From NCBI GenBank assembly GCA_019096155.1, contig JAHCVI010000001.1, positions 12,487,243 to 12,551,242 on the forward strand: DNA of 64,000 nt, read 5' to 3'. The notes under the pieces were generated by a model, which saw only the letters and a list, made by a program, of their open reading frames with translations, was not told where the DNA came from and searched no databases. Each line of letters starts with the position of its first letter. The stretch's first letter is position 1. Positions 10,701-21,136 of this stretch are shown in pieces. Position numbers and translations under genes: made by a program. Origin of the DNA: Staphylotrichum longicolle. Its lineage: Eukaryota; Ascomycota; Sordariomycetes; Sordariales; Chaetomiaceae.

Positions 10701-13700
10701 TTAGCTAGCTAGACCATGACAAGACATTTCAATCATCAGTCAGTGTTGTGCCCTGGTCTAACCCCAAAACACTGTCCCTCCCGCAACCTACATCGTATCT
10801 AAGAGCATCTTCAAAGTTTCTCTCTCGAGGTTGAAGCAGCTTCTAGATTGCAGCTGGCTTACACTTACTCCTCTGGCCCATTTTGGCCTTGAACTTGTTA
10901 CAGGGCAGCTCTAGAAGATGTACCAAGCGGAGGGGAACAGAGCGAGGAGCACACCAGCAAGGAGTTGGGCGCAGGACTACGAGGCAGGTAGAAGGTGTAC
11001 CAAGATAAATGTCCACTGGAAAAAAAACCATCTGGGAATGAAAAGGTCGAATTGCAGCCGGACCAAGACGGGCACCGACGCACCTTTAGCATTCGCCTGC
11101 ATCATGCATCCCAGTGCACCAAGCTTCAGCAACTCCTGACGAGTGCTATCTGTGGGCCAACTGCCACCTCCCAGAGATATCGCTCGGATGCATGAGACAT
11201 CGGTGATACTTTATGCCCGACAGTCCACTACTTCCCTTCAGACCCAGCGTTATTGCTGTCCAACTTCGATATCTCGTGGATTAAAGTACCTCTGGAGAGA
11301 GTCATGGAGGTACCTTTTCCCCAGGACATGTGTAGATAAATGTAGGTTAGGGTGGTCAGGTTGTCATGCCATGTTTCTTCTCTTCTTTTTTCTTCTCGTT
11401 CTGTTACCTTTTGGTCCTTCCCTTTCTCTAAACCCCCTATTTTCCCCAGTCTTCTGATAGGTGGTGTATGCACACCGCCTCTTTGGATCGTATTCATCCT
11501 GGTGACCTTCAGTGCCAGTGTTGCGGCCACTGAGGTTCTGGACAGTCGGCAGACCTTTGGTACGATAAATCCCGATCATTTCTGATGACCAGACGACAGA
11601 ACCACAACTGCGTTGTTTCCGTTCAATAGTATTGTCCTCAGTGAACACCGTTAGGTCATGACCTAAGATGCACGCTGCCTAGCCCACCCATACTGGGACG
11701 CTGATGAATGGTTTACGTGGCCACGGGTTGAGCGGATGCATCTTTCCTCAGTCTAAGGAAGCCTCGCATACATTTACGTAGGGTACGATCAATGCAGATC
11801 AGAAACGGACTCGACATATTGCAACAAGGCAATATCCTGCATGCAACCTGGCAATTGTCAAACGCTCGTGTTTATGCAGCTTCTGGGGCCGTATCTAAAG
11901 CTTGCTGGTGCTCTAGCGGTGAAGCCTCGCCAAGAGACCGTAGCTCACGACTAAGGCGGACTCTCGCCTCGTTCGAGACGGGTCTTTGATGAGGAAAACT
12001 GTCATTCACCAAGGCACCACCGGATAATCCGAATGCATCGACGGTGGTGGCACGCCTGGGTGGGATGCAGTGCCCATGCTGAGCCAGGCTCTGTCCAAGA
12101 TTCTCGGCTGATGGATCTAGCACGGCGCAGGTAACCAACTGCTGCAAACACAAAACCCGAAACCGAGGCTTGGTGAGTTGGGTGGCGGCGATGCGGCCTC
12201 GTGAACGAGATTCACGCGGTTGAGTGACCGAGAGATAGGCCGGGCGGGGTGAGAGGCAACAGAATCGAAGACTCAACAGAACTTGAACCATCATGCGCGC
12301 GGGATCTTGTGACGAAGCAGATCAATGTCATGCAAACACGCGTAAAATCGAAACTTCAACTGCAGATGCAATCCTTGAGCAGCAGACATCTGGTGCATGC
12401 TTGTGCTGTTTCATGTTTGGGGCAAGTCTGGTGCGCGACCAATCCAGCCTCGCTGGGTGGCCGACACGCAGACCGACATGACATCAACCCGATGACGCGG
12501 CGGATGCCCAAGTCTGTTGCACGGGCTGGGAGCGGGGATGCAAAAACAAAGTCACAGACGATAGAAAAGAGTCATCAAGATGAATGACTAGTACCAGCAT
12601 CCATGAGAACTGAAAATGCGTGGTGTTGGGCGAGATGAAACGGATGGTCGAGGTGCGGATAGCTTCAAGCACTGGGTTTTGGACCCGCGCACCAGTAAAA
12701 AAGTGACTTTGGACGTTTCTGGGGATATTGAGCCGGGACAAGGGCCCAAGAGAAAAATAAGAACGCAAAAAGAACGCCTGAAATGTGACGATCGAAATGA
12801 CGCATTCTGATGCAACAAAGCAGGGGTTGGCGCGGTGCCATCTCGAATGCGCCGGCGCCTGTCATTCTTCAATCGACTGTCGCGATGCCAAAACGCGACC
12901 AAAAACATTCATTCATCACGCATCGACATCTCGGGACCTCGAGCCGTGTCCGGATCGGGTGACCTCGGGATTGGGGCCGAAAATCAAACAAAAAATGGGA
13001 CAAAGAAGCCGTGCATCGAATGCATCGACCGGCACAGAGAGAGAAGAGGGGAAGAAACGAGAGAAGCAGAGGACGACGAGAAGTCGAGGGGAATGGGGGA
13101 GGTCGAGATCAGAGAGCGAGCAGCTTGACCAGCGATGGGCGGGGTGCGCGATTGACCTGGCCGACGAGATGCGGTCAGGCTGGCCAATCAGAAAAATGCA
13201 TGCATGCCTGTCTGGATTTAAGTCATCGCCCAAACGGGAAAAGCGCGAGACGTACAGGTGGCAAGTGATCCCGTGCAAGAGACGCATCCATTGTGCTCGC
13301 CCGTCCGGGAAGTCACGCAGTCACGGCAGCTTCAGATTCAGTTTTGCCCAGAAGCCACGACAATACCCTCAAGAAAAAAAAAAGAACACAAGCTTTAAAC
13401 GAGCATTGTCAGGCTGCTTCGGAGGCGATTAGAAACGGGGAGTACCGAGTTGAACTGTAAATCTTGCGTGGTCTTTGTAAGACTCAACCGTCTCGAGTGG
13501 TGACCCGCCCAACGGTGTCGGGGATGTACAGCCTGGTGTCAACCAGTGTCTTCGGCCTCGCGGTACCTAGGATAGAGGGAAAGCTTTTGAGAGAAGGAGA
13601 AGTTGGGTATCCATCTGGGACTGGGCTGAGCATAAAGCGTCACATCGTCCTGCGGGTTGGGCTCAGGGTGAGCTCCGGGGTTGCCAGGATGGCCCTGAAA

Positions 13701-13939
13701 ACAGCTTTATTCTAGAAATGACACAGCCGACGCCGTAGATCAAATCGAACCCAGGTTACCGCTGCGCAAGACGGATTTGGGAAGACAGGACGGTCCCGTG
13801 GTCTTGTAGTTGGGGTGTAAGAGCACGGACCATACGAGCTGCCGAGATGTGAGCTGGGCCCCGGAAGGTGGCCTGGAGCTCCGGGCGTGGGAGGCACAAT
13901 CACAATCACTCGCGTGTGAGTGAGCCCCCCCGCTTTCCC

Positions 13940-13946
13940 ATATAAA
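13940..13946 (+). promoter_or_regulatory. TATA box of histone H1
   Basis: ATATAAA in a GC-rich context, about 175 bp upstream of the H1 start codon and followed by a pyrimidine/CA-rich leader. It fits a strong TATA-driven promoter. Confidence 0.55.
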
Positions 13947-14118
13947 CACCAGGGCATGCCCCCGAGCGCGACTGCCCACCCACACCCTCCTGTTCCCGGT
14001 TTCTCTCCATCCGATTTTCAATCCGACGCGATATTTCATTACACGGCCCAGTCCAAAGTCAATCCAGCTTTACCAACTTCAGCCCACCGCTTTAGTCGAT
14101 CCAACCACATCAATCACC

Positions 14119-15260
14119 ATGCCTCCCAAGAAGACCGAGACCAAGACTGAGGGTGCTGCCGCCCCGAAGACCAAGAGCTCCGGCTCCCAGCACACCTACC
14201 AGGTGCGCAACCACGCTGCCGGGATTTTGTTTTTGGTTTCCGTATCTGACTAGTAGCAGGACATGATCACCGATGCGATCGTTTCGGTATTTCTTCCCCT
14301 CCCTTTTCATCCGGCGCAAATGGTGTTGGCGACCGGTCGCGGGCTCGCGCATGAGGCAAAACTCATGGCGACATTGTCGCACGACTCGCCTCACCACTTT
14401 TTGCCCGCGCATGACAAGTTGCAGCTTTGCTGACGCGTTTTCTCTCAAATGCAGCTCAAGGACCGCAACGGCTCCAGGTAAGATGATTTCCCTCAGTTTG
14501 ACGCGTCTCAAGCCCCAACATCACAACAATGCGGCACACCCGGTCGCGACGCCCATGACCCAACATATCTACGCCGCAACCCACATCAATCATGTCATGA
14601 TGCTAACACACCTGCCAGCCGTCAATCCCTCAAGAAGTATGTCCGCGCCAACAACACTATCAATGTTGGTGAGAAGATGTTCGACTCGCTCTTCAACAAG
14701 GCTCTGAAGAACGGCGTCGACAAGGGTGTCTTCGAGCAGCCCAAGGGTATGCAGCCTGCCGCTTTCATCGCAATTTCAACGTGTCCTGACCATGCACAGG
14801 TCCCTCCGGCGGCACCAAGCTCGCCAAGAAGGCCGCTAAGCCCGCAGCTGCTAAGCCCGCTGCCCCCAAGAAGGCTGCTGCTCCTAAGAAGGAGGGCGCG
14901 GCCAAGAAGGAGACCAAGGAGAAGAAGCCCGCCGCCAAGAAGGCTGCTCCCAAGAAGGAGACTGCCGCTAAGAAGGAGACCAAGGAGAAGAAGGCCGCTG
15001 CTCCCAAGAAGGAGAAGAAGCCTGCCGCCCCCAAGAAGGTGAGGAGGTTGCCTCATGCCAGAGAGCAACAGCGAGCTAACGTTTTCCAGGCTGCCGCCGC
15101 CCCTGCCGTTGTTGACAAGCCCACCGTCTTGACTAAGACCAAGTCGGGTCGCGTCGCGAAGACTGCCGCCAAGCCTGCCGCGGCGAAGAAGGCCGCGCCT
15201 AAGAAGGCCGCCGCTCCCAAGAAGGAGAAGACACCGAAGAAGGCGGAAGCCTCAGCATGA
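14119..15260 (+). CDS. hH1: Linker histone H1
   Basis: Predicted 223-aa linker histone that binds nucleosome entry/exit DNA. Six exons: 14119-14202, 14260-14286, 14455-14477, 14619-14746, 14800-15038, 15090-15260, all GT-AG with CTGAC/CTAAC branch sites and consistent phase. Residues 1-24 form a basic N-tail, about 25-100 the winged-helix H1/H5 globular domain (TYQDMITDAIVSLKDRNGSS, then a QSLKKYVRANN helix and a VGEKMFDSLFNKALKNGVDK helix), and the rest a Lys/Ala/Pro tail with repeated AAPKK and KKETKEKK blocks, ending KKAEASA. The size and layout match filamentous-ascomycete H1. Exons 2 and 3 are only 27 and 23 nt, both inside the globular domain. The ATG has a CACCATG context and follows a TATA box. 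Single-copy status cannot be judged here. Confidence 0.96.
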
Positions 15261-16893
15261 GGACCCTCCGTTTTCACTCTGTCATGATGTCTTTCTCGTT
15301 CTTGTGATGTGAGGGTCTGGTTTCTTGTTTGGCGTTCAGGTGGTATTCGGGGATCATTCGGCGGGTAGCATTGGGCACTGTCGCGTTCATGATGAGCGCG
15401 TGGGGGGATACGGGCCGTTCTGCACTCTGGACTGTCGCGTATTGTCCGCTTCTGGATACGTGGTCTGCCAGTCCTGGGTCTCAACACCGGCACGCACACG
15501 CTTCTGCTACACGGGGTTGGGCTCACTGGCCAAAGGACAACCACATCATTATCACGACGGCGATTCAGAAGAGAGGAGCACAACGGAAGTAGACTGGGGA
15601 AGGAGGCTGGTGGGCGTTGGGTTCACGCGGGCGGCGGATTTCGAGATGGGCCTAAACTCCAGGGATTGGCCCGCGCTTGTGGGATTGTAATTATACCAAA
15701 TGAATTGTTTCGCACTATCACAGTATGGCCATTTCGGAACCTTGTTCAGTTCTCTTTGCATTGTTGCCGTCTTCCACACGAAGGGCAGCCAGCCAAGACG
15801 CTGATGCTGACGCGACGCGGAGCCTCGCGTCGCTTGTTTACATTTTTCCCCACGCCGCCGTCTTGGTTTTTCGGGTCTTCAGGTGTGTTTCGCTAGGGAG
15901 GGGCCGAAGCTGCTCCCCACATTGTTTACGTTTTGAATTACCCAGGGAGGCGGTGAGAGCCGGGGTTTGATGATGAATCATGAACTCGGGGATCCCTCCT
16001 AAGTCAGATGTGCAAGCAATCAAATCTCTGTCGCAGAGCTCTTGGACACAATTTCAAAGCTCATGTCAGATTTTTATTCATCGCACCCAGTTGAAACTCG
16101 ACTGCTTACTACATGCATAGCACAGGACTTGTGTATTCTGTACGTGTGCGCAGTAAGAAGCGCTTTTTATGGAGCACAAGATTGTGGAGTTGGGTGGTGC
16201 CTCTGTGGACAGAGAGATGGAACCACGAAGCTCTGGCAGCTTTTTTGGGAAAACCCCTTGTCTCAATGGAACGCCCGGGGGAGCTCCTAGGTGGCTCGTG
16301 CTTCCTCTGGGAATCGATGAGCTTCCCGTTCTTCAGGGTGGGGTCAAAGGCTTATCGGGCTCAGGCTCGAGTCGGGACCCAGGGCCCACTGCGGATCTGC
16401 CACGCATCATGCCGCCCTAACGGATGTGGTGGGTGCGCTCCTGCCCTGCGCAAGCGTCAAGCCCAGACGGAAGCTCATCGGTTGGCGGGGCTATTCTGCC
16501 AGACCCCACCGCTTAGTCAACGTCAAGCGTCACTCCATGTCGTGCCTGCCTGAGCTCGCCTGCCCCTCAAACTGGTCCATGCGAGTTCAATGCAGGCAGC
16601 ACTGTTTGCCCTTCTGTGCCGAGCCAGGCTCAAGAAGAGATAAACAACTTGCTGGCGAGCTTCTACAGTTTACTTGCTCCAATTGAAAGCCGCACGCCAA
16701 TCGAATCACACAGTTGGCGGCCCTGTTCGTCCCATCGGCCGAGTCGGATGCGGAGCCGGGTTTCAACTCAGGCCCGATGGCAATGGACTCCTCGCACCCG
16801 TCCTAGCTCCCTCACCCGCTTGCGCAAGCCTCCCGTCTCTCCATTCCACAATCCAGTCTGATTTCCACCGCCTCTCCCAGCCCAGCTGCAGCC
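15261..16893. other. Intergenic region between H1 and the NPF protein gene
   Basis: 1.6 kb with no supported gene. The first part is the H1 3' UTR and terminator; the last few hundred bases are C/T-rich and look like the leader of the next gene. Nothing else recognised. Confidence 0.6.
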
Positions 16894-18909
16894 ATGGCCC
16901 AACCACCGTCGTTCAGTTCCAACAACCCGTTCCGCCGCAAAGGCCCCGTTCCGTCTGCGCCCGCCCCACCTGCCAACATTCCACCCTTCGATGAAGCTGA
17001 CGCACCGAGCCCAACGCCTGAGACCGTGCCCGCTCTCCCATCGGCAGACCGCTTTCGGACCCAGCTACACGCGCTGTCCACGTCAAACCAGCCGCCGCCC
17101 GCGACCAGCTTCCAGAAACCGAAAGTCGTGAAGAAGGTCCGCGTACAATCGCCCCCGCCCTCGTCGCCCGAGTCTCCCAGGGCAGAGAACCGCTTCCCGC
17201 CAGTCACCCTGGATGACGAAGACAGCAGCAGCAGTGATGAAACCGACGAGGCTGCTGATCCTTTTTCGTACGCCTCATCAACAGGCTCAGCCGACGTATC
17301 CGACAGAGGAGACGACCCTCAGCCAGTGCCACTACATCGGCCGCCGCCGAATCCGTTTCAAAAGACACTGCGGGAATTGGAGTTCGGGGCGGCAGAGCCG
17401 GAACAAAACCCGGCGACTGCGCAAGCAACAACGAGGGGGGCGCTAGATGTTGGCGCTTTTGGGCGGTTGTTGCTGACTGGCCAAACTGGTACGCCAGGCC
17501 TGTCGCAGCCAGTGGCATCATATTCGCCAAACACCAAGTATCTGCCAGTCGTGGGCAGTGATGGCGCGAGCACGGCTGACACATCCTCTATCTCGCGGCA
17601 TTCCATTTCCGATACATTACACGCGGCGCAGGAAACGCCTCGGACGTCTGGAGAGATTTCTGCTCATGAAGCGGACGAAGAGCGGCGCGGGCTGGTCACC
17701 AGCTCTCAGCCGACGCTGCAACCTGCCCCGGGCATTGTTAAGAAGAAGCCGCCGCCGCCTAGCTCGCGACATGGAAAGTTGATCAAACCCACGGTCGGAG
17801 GCGAAGCAAATGGACCCGAAGGCGGAGCCAAGCCGCCGTTATCCAGTCCACCGGCCAGAGCTGCGACGATTTCTGTCACATCCCCATCAAGACAAAGCCC
17901 GCCGACTCCATCCGACGTCAACAAGCCGCTCCCAGCTGCTCCGCGCAGGTCGCCTCAAGAGCAGGACACCGAAAGCGTGTTTGACCGCGAAGCTGCTGGT
18001 AAGGTGCCTGAGCTCGAGCTACAACCGGGGCTTAACATCATTACGCCTCCCAGCCCGCAAGCTACTTTACATGCGAGTGCAACCTTTCCAGTCGCCGCCG
18101 CACAGGCGACCAAGAAGCCGGTTCCGCCTCCACGGCGACAGCCACACGGCCGGTCAGAGAGCAAGATACACTCCAGCGCAGCGTCTATAGTTCAGCAAGA
18201 GGAGACCGACGTGTCGCTAAGACGCTCCTCGATTGATTCGACAAGGTCCCGCTCCTCAAGCCTGCGAGCGAATGTTCACGCCCCGGTACCCCCTCCACCA
18301 CGACGACCCAGCCACCCATCGCGCGGTTCAAGTTCGCACAGCATGCCACCGCCGAACGCACTCCCTGCGGATGCCGCTTTTGAACGAACGACCTCATTAC
18401 CCCCGATCGTGGCCTCACCTCCGGCTATAAGCGATAACTCTCGCAGCAGCACTCCGGGAACATCTACTCCGTTCCCTCCTCAGCCTCCACCACCAACAAC
18501 GGCACCAACGAAGCTCGTGCCGCCGCCTCCTCCTCCAGCGCGCAACGCCTCTGTCCGCGGGAAAAAGAGGCCGGTGAGCGGCGCACCCGACGCGGCCTTG
18601 GCCAGGAAGTCGAGCATCACCACAAGCGGAGGCAAAGGAAAGGAGCAGCCGCCGCCGCCGCCGAGACCTCGAAATCGGGGGAACAGTGGCGCCAGTATCG
18701 ATGCGCCGGTGCCGGTGCCTGTGCCTCTTGTGCCTGCTGTCGTCGGACATAGTGGCGCTGCGGGAGCGCCGGAGAAGGCGGAGGACCTGGCGGGCTTGGA
18801 GACCTCGGCGTCAGCTTCGGCGGCGGGGGATATCCTGGCGGACTTGAGCGCGCTGCAGAGGGAGGTGGATGCGTTGAGGGGGGTGTATCAGCAGGCTGGG
18901 ACCGAGTGA
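16894..18909 (+). CDS. Uncharacterised proline-rich protein with NPF motifs
   Basis: One exon, 671 aa, ATG in good context (GCCATGG). I do not recognise a catalytic domain. Visible features: an N-terminal SSNNPFRRK (NPF at 11-13), a second NPF at 153-155 (NPFQKTLRELE), many polyproline stretches (PPPP), Ser/Arg-rich segments, and a short C-terminal heptad-like helix (about 645-668, ILADLSALQREVDALRG). NPF tripeptides bind EH domains in endocytic adaptors, and polyproline binds SH3 or profilin, so a scaffold in actin or endocytosis is a reasonable guess (inference from motifs only). Most of the chain is predicted disordered by composition. Uninterrupted frame, strong codon bias and absence of stops over 2 kb support it as real. 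Confidence 0.8.
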   Translation: MAQPPSFSSNNPFRRKGPVPSAPAPPANIPPFDEADAPSPTPETVPALPSADRFRTQLHALSTSNQPPPATSFQKPKVVKKVRVQSPPPSSPESPRAENRFPPVTLDDEDSSSSDETDEAADPFSYASSTGSADVSDRGDDPQPVPLHRPPPNPFQKTLRELEFGAAEPEQNPATAQATTRGALDVGAFGRLLLTGQTGTPGLSQPVASYSPNTKYLPVVGSDGASTADTSSISRHSISDTLHAAQETPRTSGEISAHEADEERRGLVTSSQPTLQPAPGIVKKKPPPPSSRHGKLIKPTVGGEANGPEGGAKPPLSSPPARAATISVTSPSRQSPPTPSDVNKPLPAAPRRSPQEQDTESVFDREAAGKVPELELQPGLNIITPPSPQATLHASATFPVAAAQATKKPVPPPRRQPHGRSESKIHSSAASIVQQEETDVSLRRSSIDSTRSRSSSLRANVHAPVPPPPRRPSHPSRGSSSHSMPPPNALPADAAFERTTSLPPIVASPPAISDNSRSSTPGTSTPFPPQPPPPTTAPTKLVPPPPPPARNASVRGKKRPVSGAPDAALARKSSITTSGGKGKEQPPPPPRPRNRGNSGASIDAPVPVPVPLVPAVVGHSGAAGAPEKAEDLAGLETSASASAAGDILADLSALQREVDALRGVYQQAGTE

Positions 18910-19671
18910 TCACGGTCGGTTGTGAGCCTAGATTGTGAGGGGAATCTGCTCGCGTTTTGAGGGGGCGGTGGAGAAATACATGGGAATGCCGCCACGAAAG
19001 TTATGGATTAGACTGAGGAGAGAGTGTGTGGGTGGGTGGTTCTGTTGCATTGTTCTGGCGGTTCGGGCGGCTGTTTGGGTATTTTTGGGCCTGGTGTAGA
19101 TGAGAGATGAGTGTTTATGCGATGTATGCGAGTTACGGTCATGAGATATCCATGGTTGGGTGGTATAGCGTTGAGAAGCCTCTGAATTGGAGCTGGTTGT
19201 TTAGCCTTGGCTGTTTTGACGGTGAGATGTCTCTCGCAGGGTCTCGGAGTGATTTCCAGTACCCCATGTTTTGCTGAGAGACAGTGTATGATTTGAAAGA
19301 ATTCACGGGCGTGGAAATTACGTTTGAGGGGGGCAAAGCCGATGCTGGTTACTGTTACACTTGAGGTTTTGGAGTTGAAACCCAGAAAGCTGGACGTGGA
19401 ATGCTAGATTTTTTGGATCCCAAAGACTTTTCATCCGGGTTCCGACTCATGAATATGTGAAGCTTAAGTCTTTTGATGGCCCCTTGTCTTGGACCCCAGA
19501 GCAACCGAAAGTTTTGTGCAAGTTTTGTTGGACTCGGGGGCAGCAAAAATCGCCGAACTTGGTATATACATCATGGTATTCCCGACCGGACCTGAAACGC
19601 CATCGCTATGCCCCATAGATCAACAAAAAGAAAGGACGCCAACGCCGTGACCACACAACCCGGAGTGGAGT
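18910..19671. other. Convergent 3' intergenic region
   Basis: About 760 bp between two genes that end towards each other (NPF protein, +; ELYS protein, -). G/T-rich, no coding signal; 3' UTRs and terminators of both expected here. Confidence 0.6.
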
Positions 19672-20643
19672 TTACCGCCCGGCCCGCACAGCAGCTCCCT
19701 GGCCGCCCAGCCCGCCCGCCGGGATCGGCCCCCGGTGCCTCCCCGTGACAAGCTGCCTCATCTGCGCCACGGCCTTTGCATTCTTGGACTTTTTGCCCTC
19801 GCTGCCGGTGACGTACTCCTGGAACCACTTCTCCTCGGCGCCCGTCAGCGGCAGGCTGACGAGCTCCTTGCCCCGGGCGCCGGCGGCCTCGGGGTGCTCC
19901 AGCACCGACGCCACCAGCTTCTCGAACAGCTGCTGGCGGGTGTGCGCCGGGTAGGCGCGCGAGAAGTAGAGCGCCTCGGCGACGCTGGTGCGGGCGAGGG
20001 CGCCGAAGAGCAGCTCGAGCGCCTCGGACGTCTGCAGCACGGGCTGCACCGTGTGGTAGTAGGCCAGGGGGAGGCTGTAGTCGTCGTCGGCCTTGGCGTG
20101 GCGCACGAGCACCGCGATGATGTCGTCGGCGAACTCGGAGGGGAGGGACGGGTGGGCGAGGTACTCGAGGGCGAACTTGAACTCCTTGTGGTCCATGTGC
20201 CAGAGGCCGTGCATCAGGATCTGGTAGTTGCGCGGCAGCCCGGACTCCTCGGCCAGCGACTCGGCGAGGCCGGACTCGGCGCCCGGGAGCTTGCCGTAGT
20301 CGAGGAGGAAGTAGTAGAAGACGGAGAGCTTCGCGTGGGGCGAGACTTTGCTCTCGCAGATTTGCCGGTGCAGGGCGCGCAGGCCGTTGTCGCCTCGCGG
20401 GGGGTATGCTTTGCCTGTTGGACGGATGGGTTAGCGACTGTGTGGGATGGCAGAAAAGTGCAGGGCAAAAGAAAAAAACCACTACGCACTCTCGCCAACT
20501 CCGAGCGCCTTCAGCACGCGGTCGATAAAGAGGACGCCGCCAAAGGACTTGCGGAAGGTCTCGATCTCACGGACGCCATTTTGATCATATGGCTTGGGCC
20601 CGTCGGTCGGAAAGGCAGCACTGAATTGCGAAAAGTCGAGCAT
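19672..20643 (-). CDS. ELYS-domain protein (nuclear pore complex assembly)
   Basis: Predicted 298 aa in two exons: 20643-20490 and 20414-19672, joined across a 75-nt intron (donor GTGCGT, branch GCTAAC, acceptor AACAG). The junction restores a continuous GVGESKAYPPRGDN. The N-terminus MLDFSQFSAAFPTDGPKPY, the FGGVLFIDRVLKALG block, ICESKVSPHAKLSVFYYFLL, and LMHGLWHMDHKEFKFALEYL belong to the fungal ELYS-like family: helical repeat proteins related to the ELYS/MEL-28 domain that tethers nuclear pore Nup107-160 components to chromatin. Fungal members are short (about 300 aa), as here, and lack the AT-hook tail of animal ELYS. The start is the ATG that opens the conserved MLDF motif; upstream in frame there is no ATG before a stop. 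Divergently arranged with SMC4, 493 bp apart. Confidence 0.9.
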
Positions 20644-21136
20644 GTTTTGGCGGTTGAAGAATGTTGGTTTTGAGAGGTCTGCTCGTTCGCCTTGGCAGGT
20701 GTTGAGGAATGTCTCGGGAAGCTCTCCCAAGCTCTTGGATGAAGAATGGCTGACGACCCGATTGATGCAAGCTCAAGCTGGAAGCTGCTGGATCAGATTG
20801 TTGTGAGAGGGATGTGCTCTGGAGAACTTGCACCTACCGGGGCGGCAATCACGGGGTTTCGTGCCGCGTCTGTCAAAAGCGAATGGGAATTGAGGGGTCC
20901 AGTGGCTTGGGCTGTGGCTGTTTTGTTTACAATCAATCAAATGTCAACACAGCATGCGGGGCTCGCGGTGACCGCAACCCGTCCCTTTTCGCGCTTGCCA
21001 TTTGGAGATCCCACAAGTTGCAACCACCCCCGACGAAGCCTGACCTTTCTCGACGGTCGCATTTGCTGCACTTTCTGCAGTTCTCTCATAAGGTAGTTGA
21101 TTTTCATTCTTTTTTTTGTTCAGATACCCAGTCACC
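20644..21136. promoter_or_regulatory. Divergent ELYS/SMC4 promoter with an SBF/E2F-like box
   Basis: 493 bp separates the two start codons. TTTTCGCG at 20986-20993 (followed by C) reads CGCGAAAA on the other strand, a perfect match to the yeast SCB consensus CRCGAAAA and to the E2F core TTTSSCGC. It lies 143 bp upstream of the SMC4 ATG. A T-rich run ending in TTCAG just before the SMC4 ATG could also be a leader splice acceptor, with no partner donor identified. Confidence 0.45.

Larger units (their letters stand above)
9564..14118. other. Gene-free intergenic region
   Basis: About 4.6 kb between the WOPR gene and histone H1. No supported gene. The first half looks more A/T-rich than the flanking genes and holds a pyrimidine tract; the last 200 bp are the H1 promoter. 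Open frames here (for example around 12.8-13.4 kb) have no domain-like content and mirror each other on both strands. An old, mutated repeat remnant is possible, but I see no recognisable element. Confidence 0.5.

Noticed and set aside
12785..13432. 215-codon + frame between WOPR and H1 genes
   Set aside because: Arg/Lys/Ser-biased random composition, countered by equally long antisense frames, no motif or splice support.
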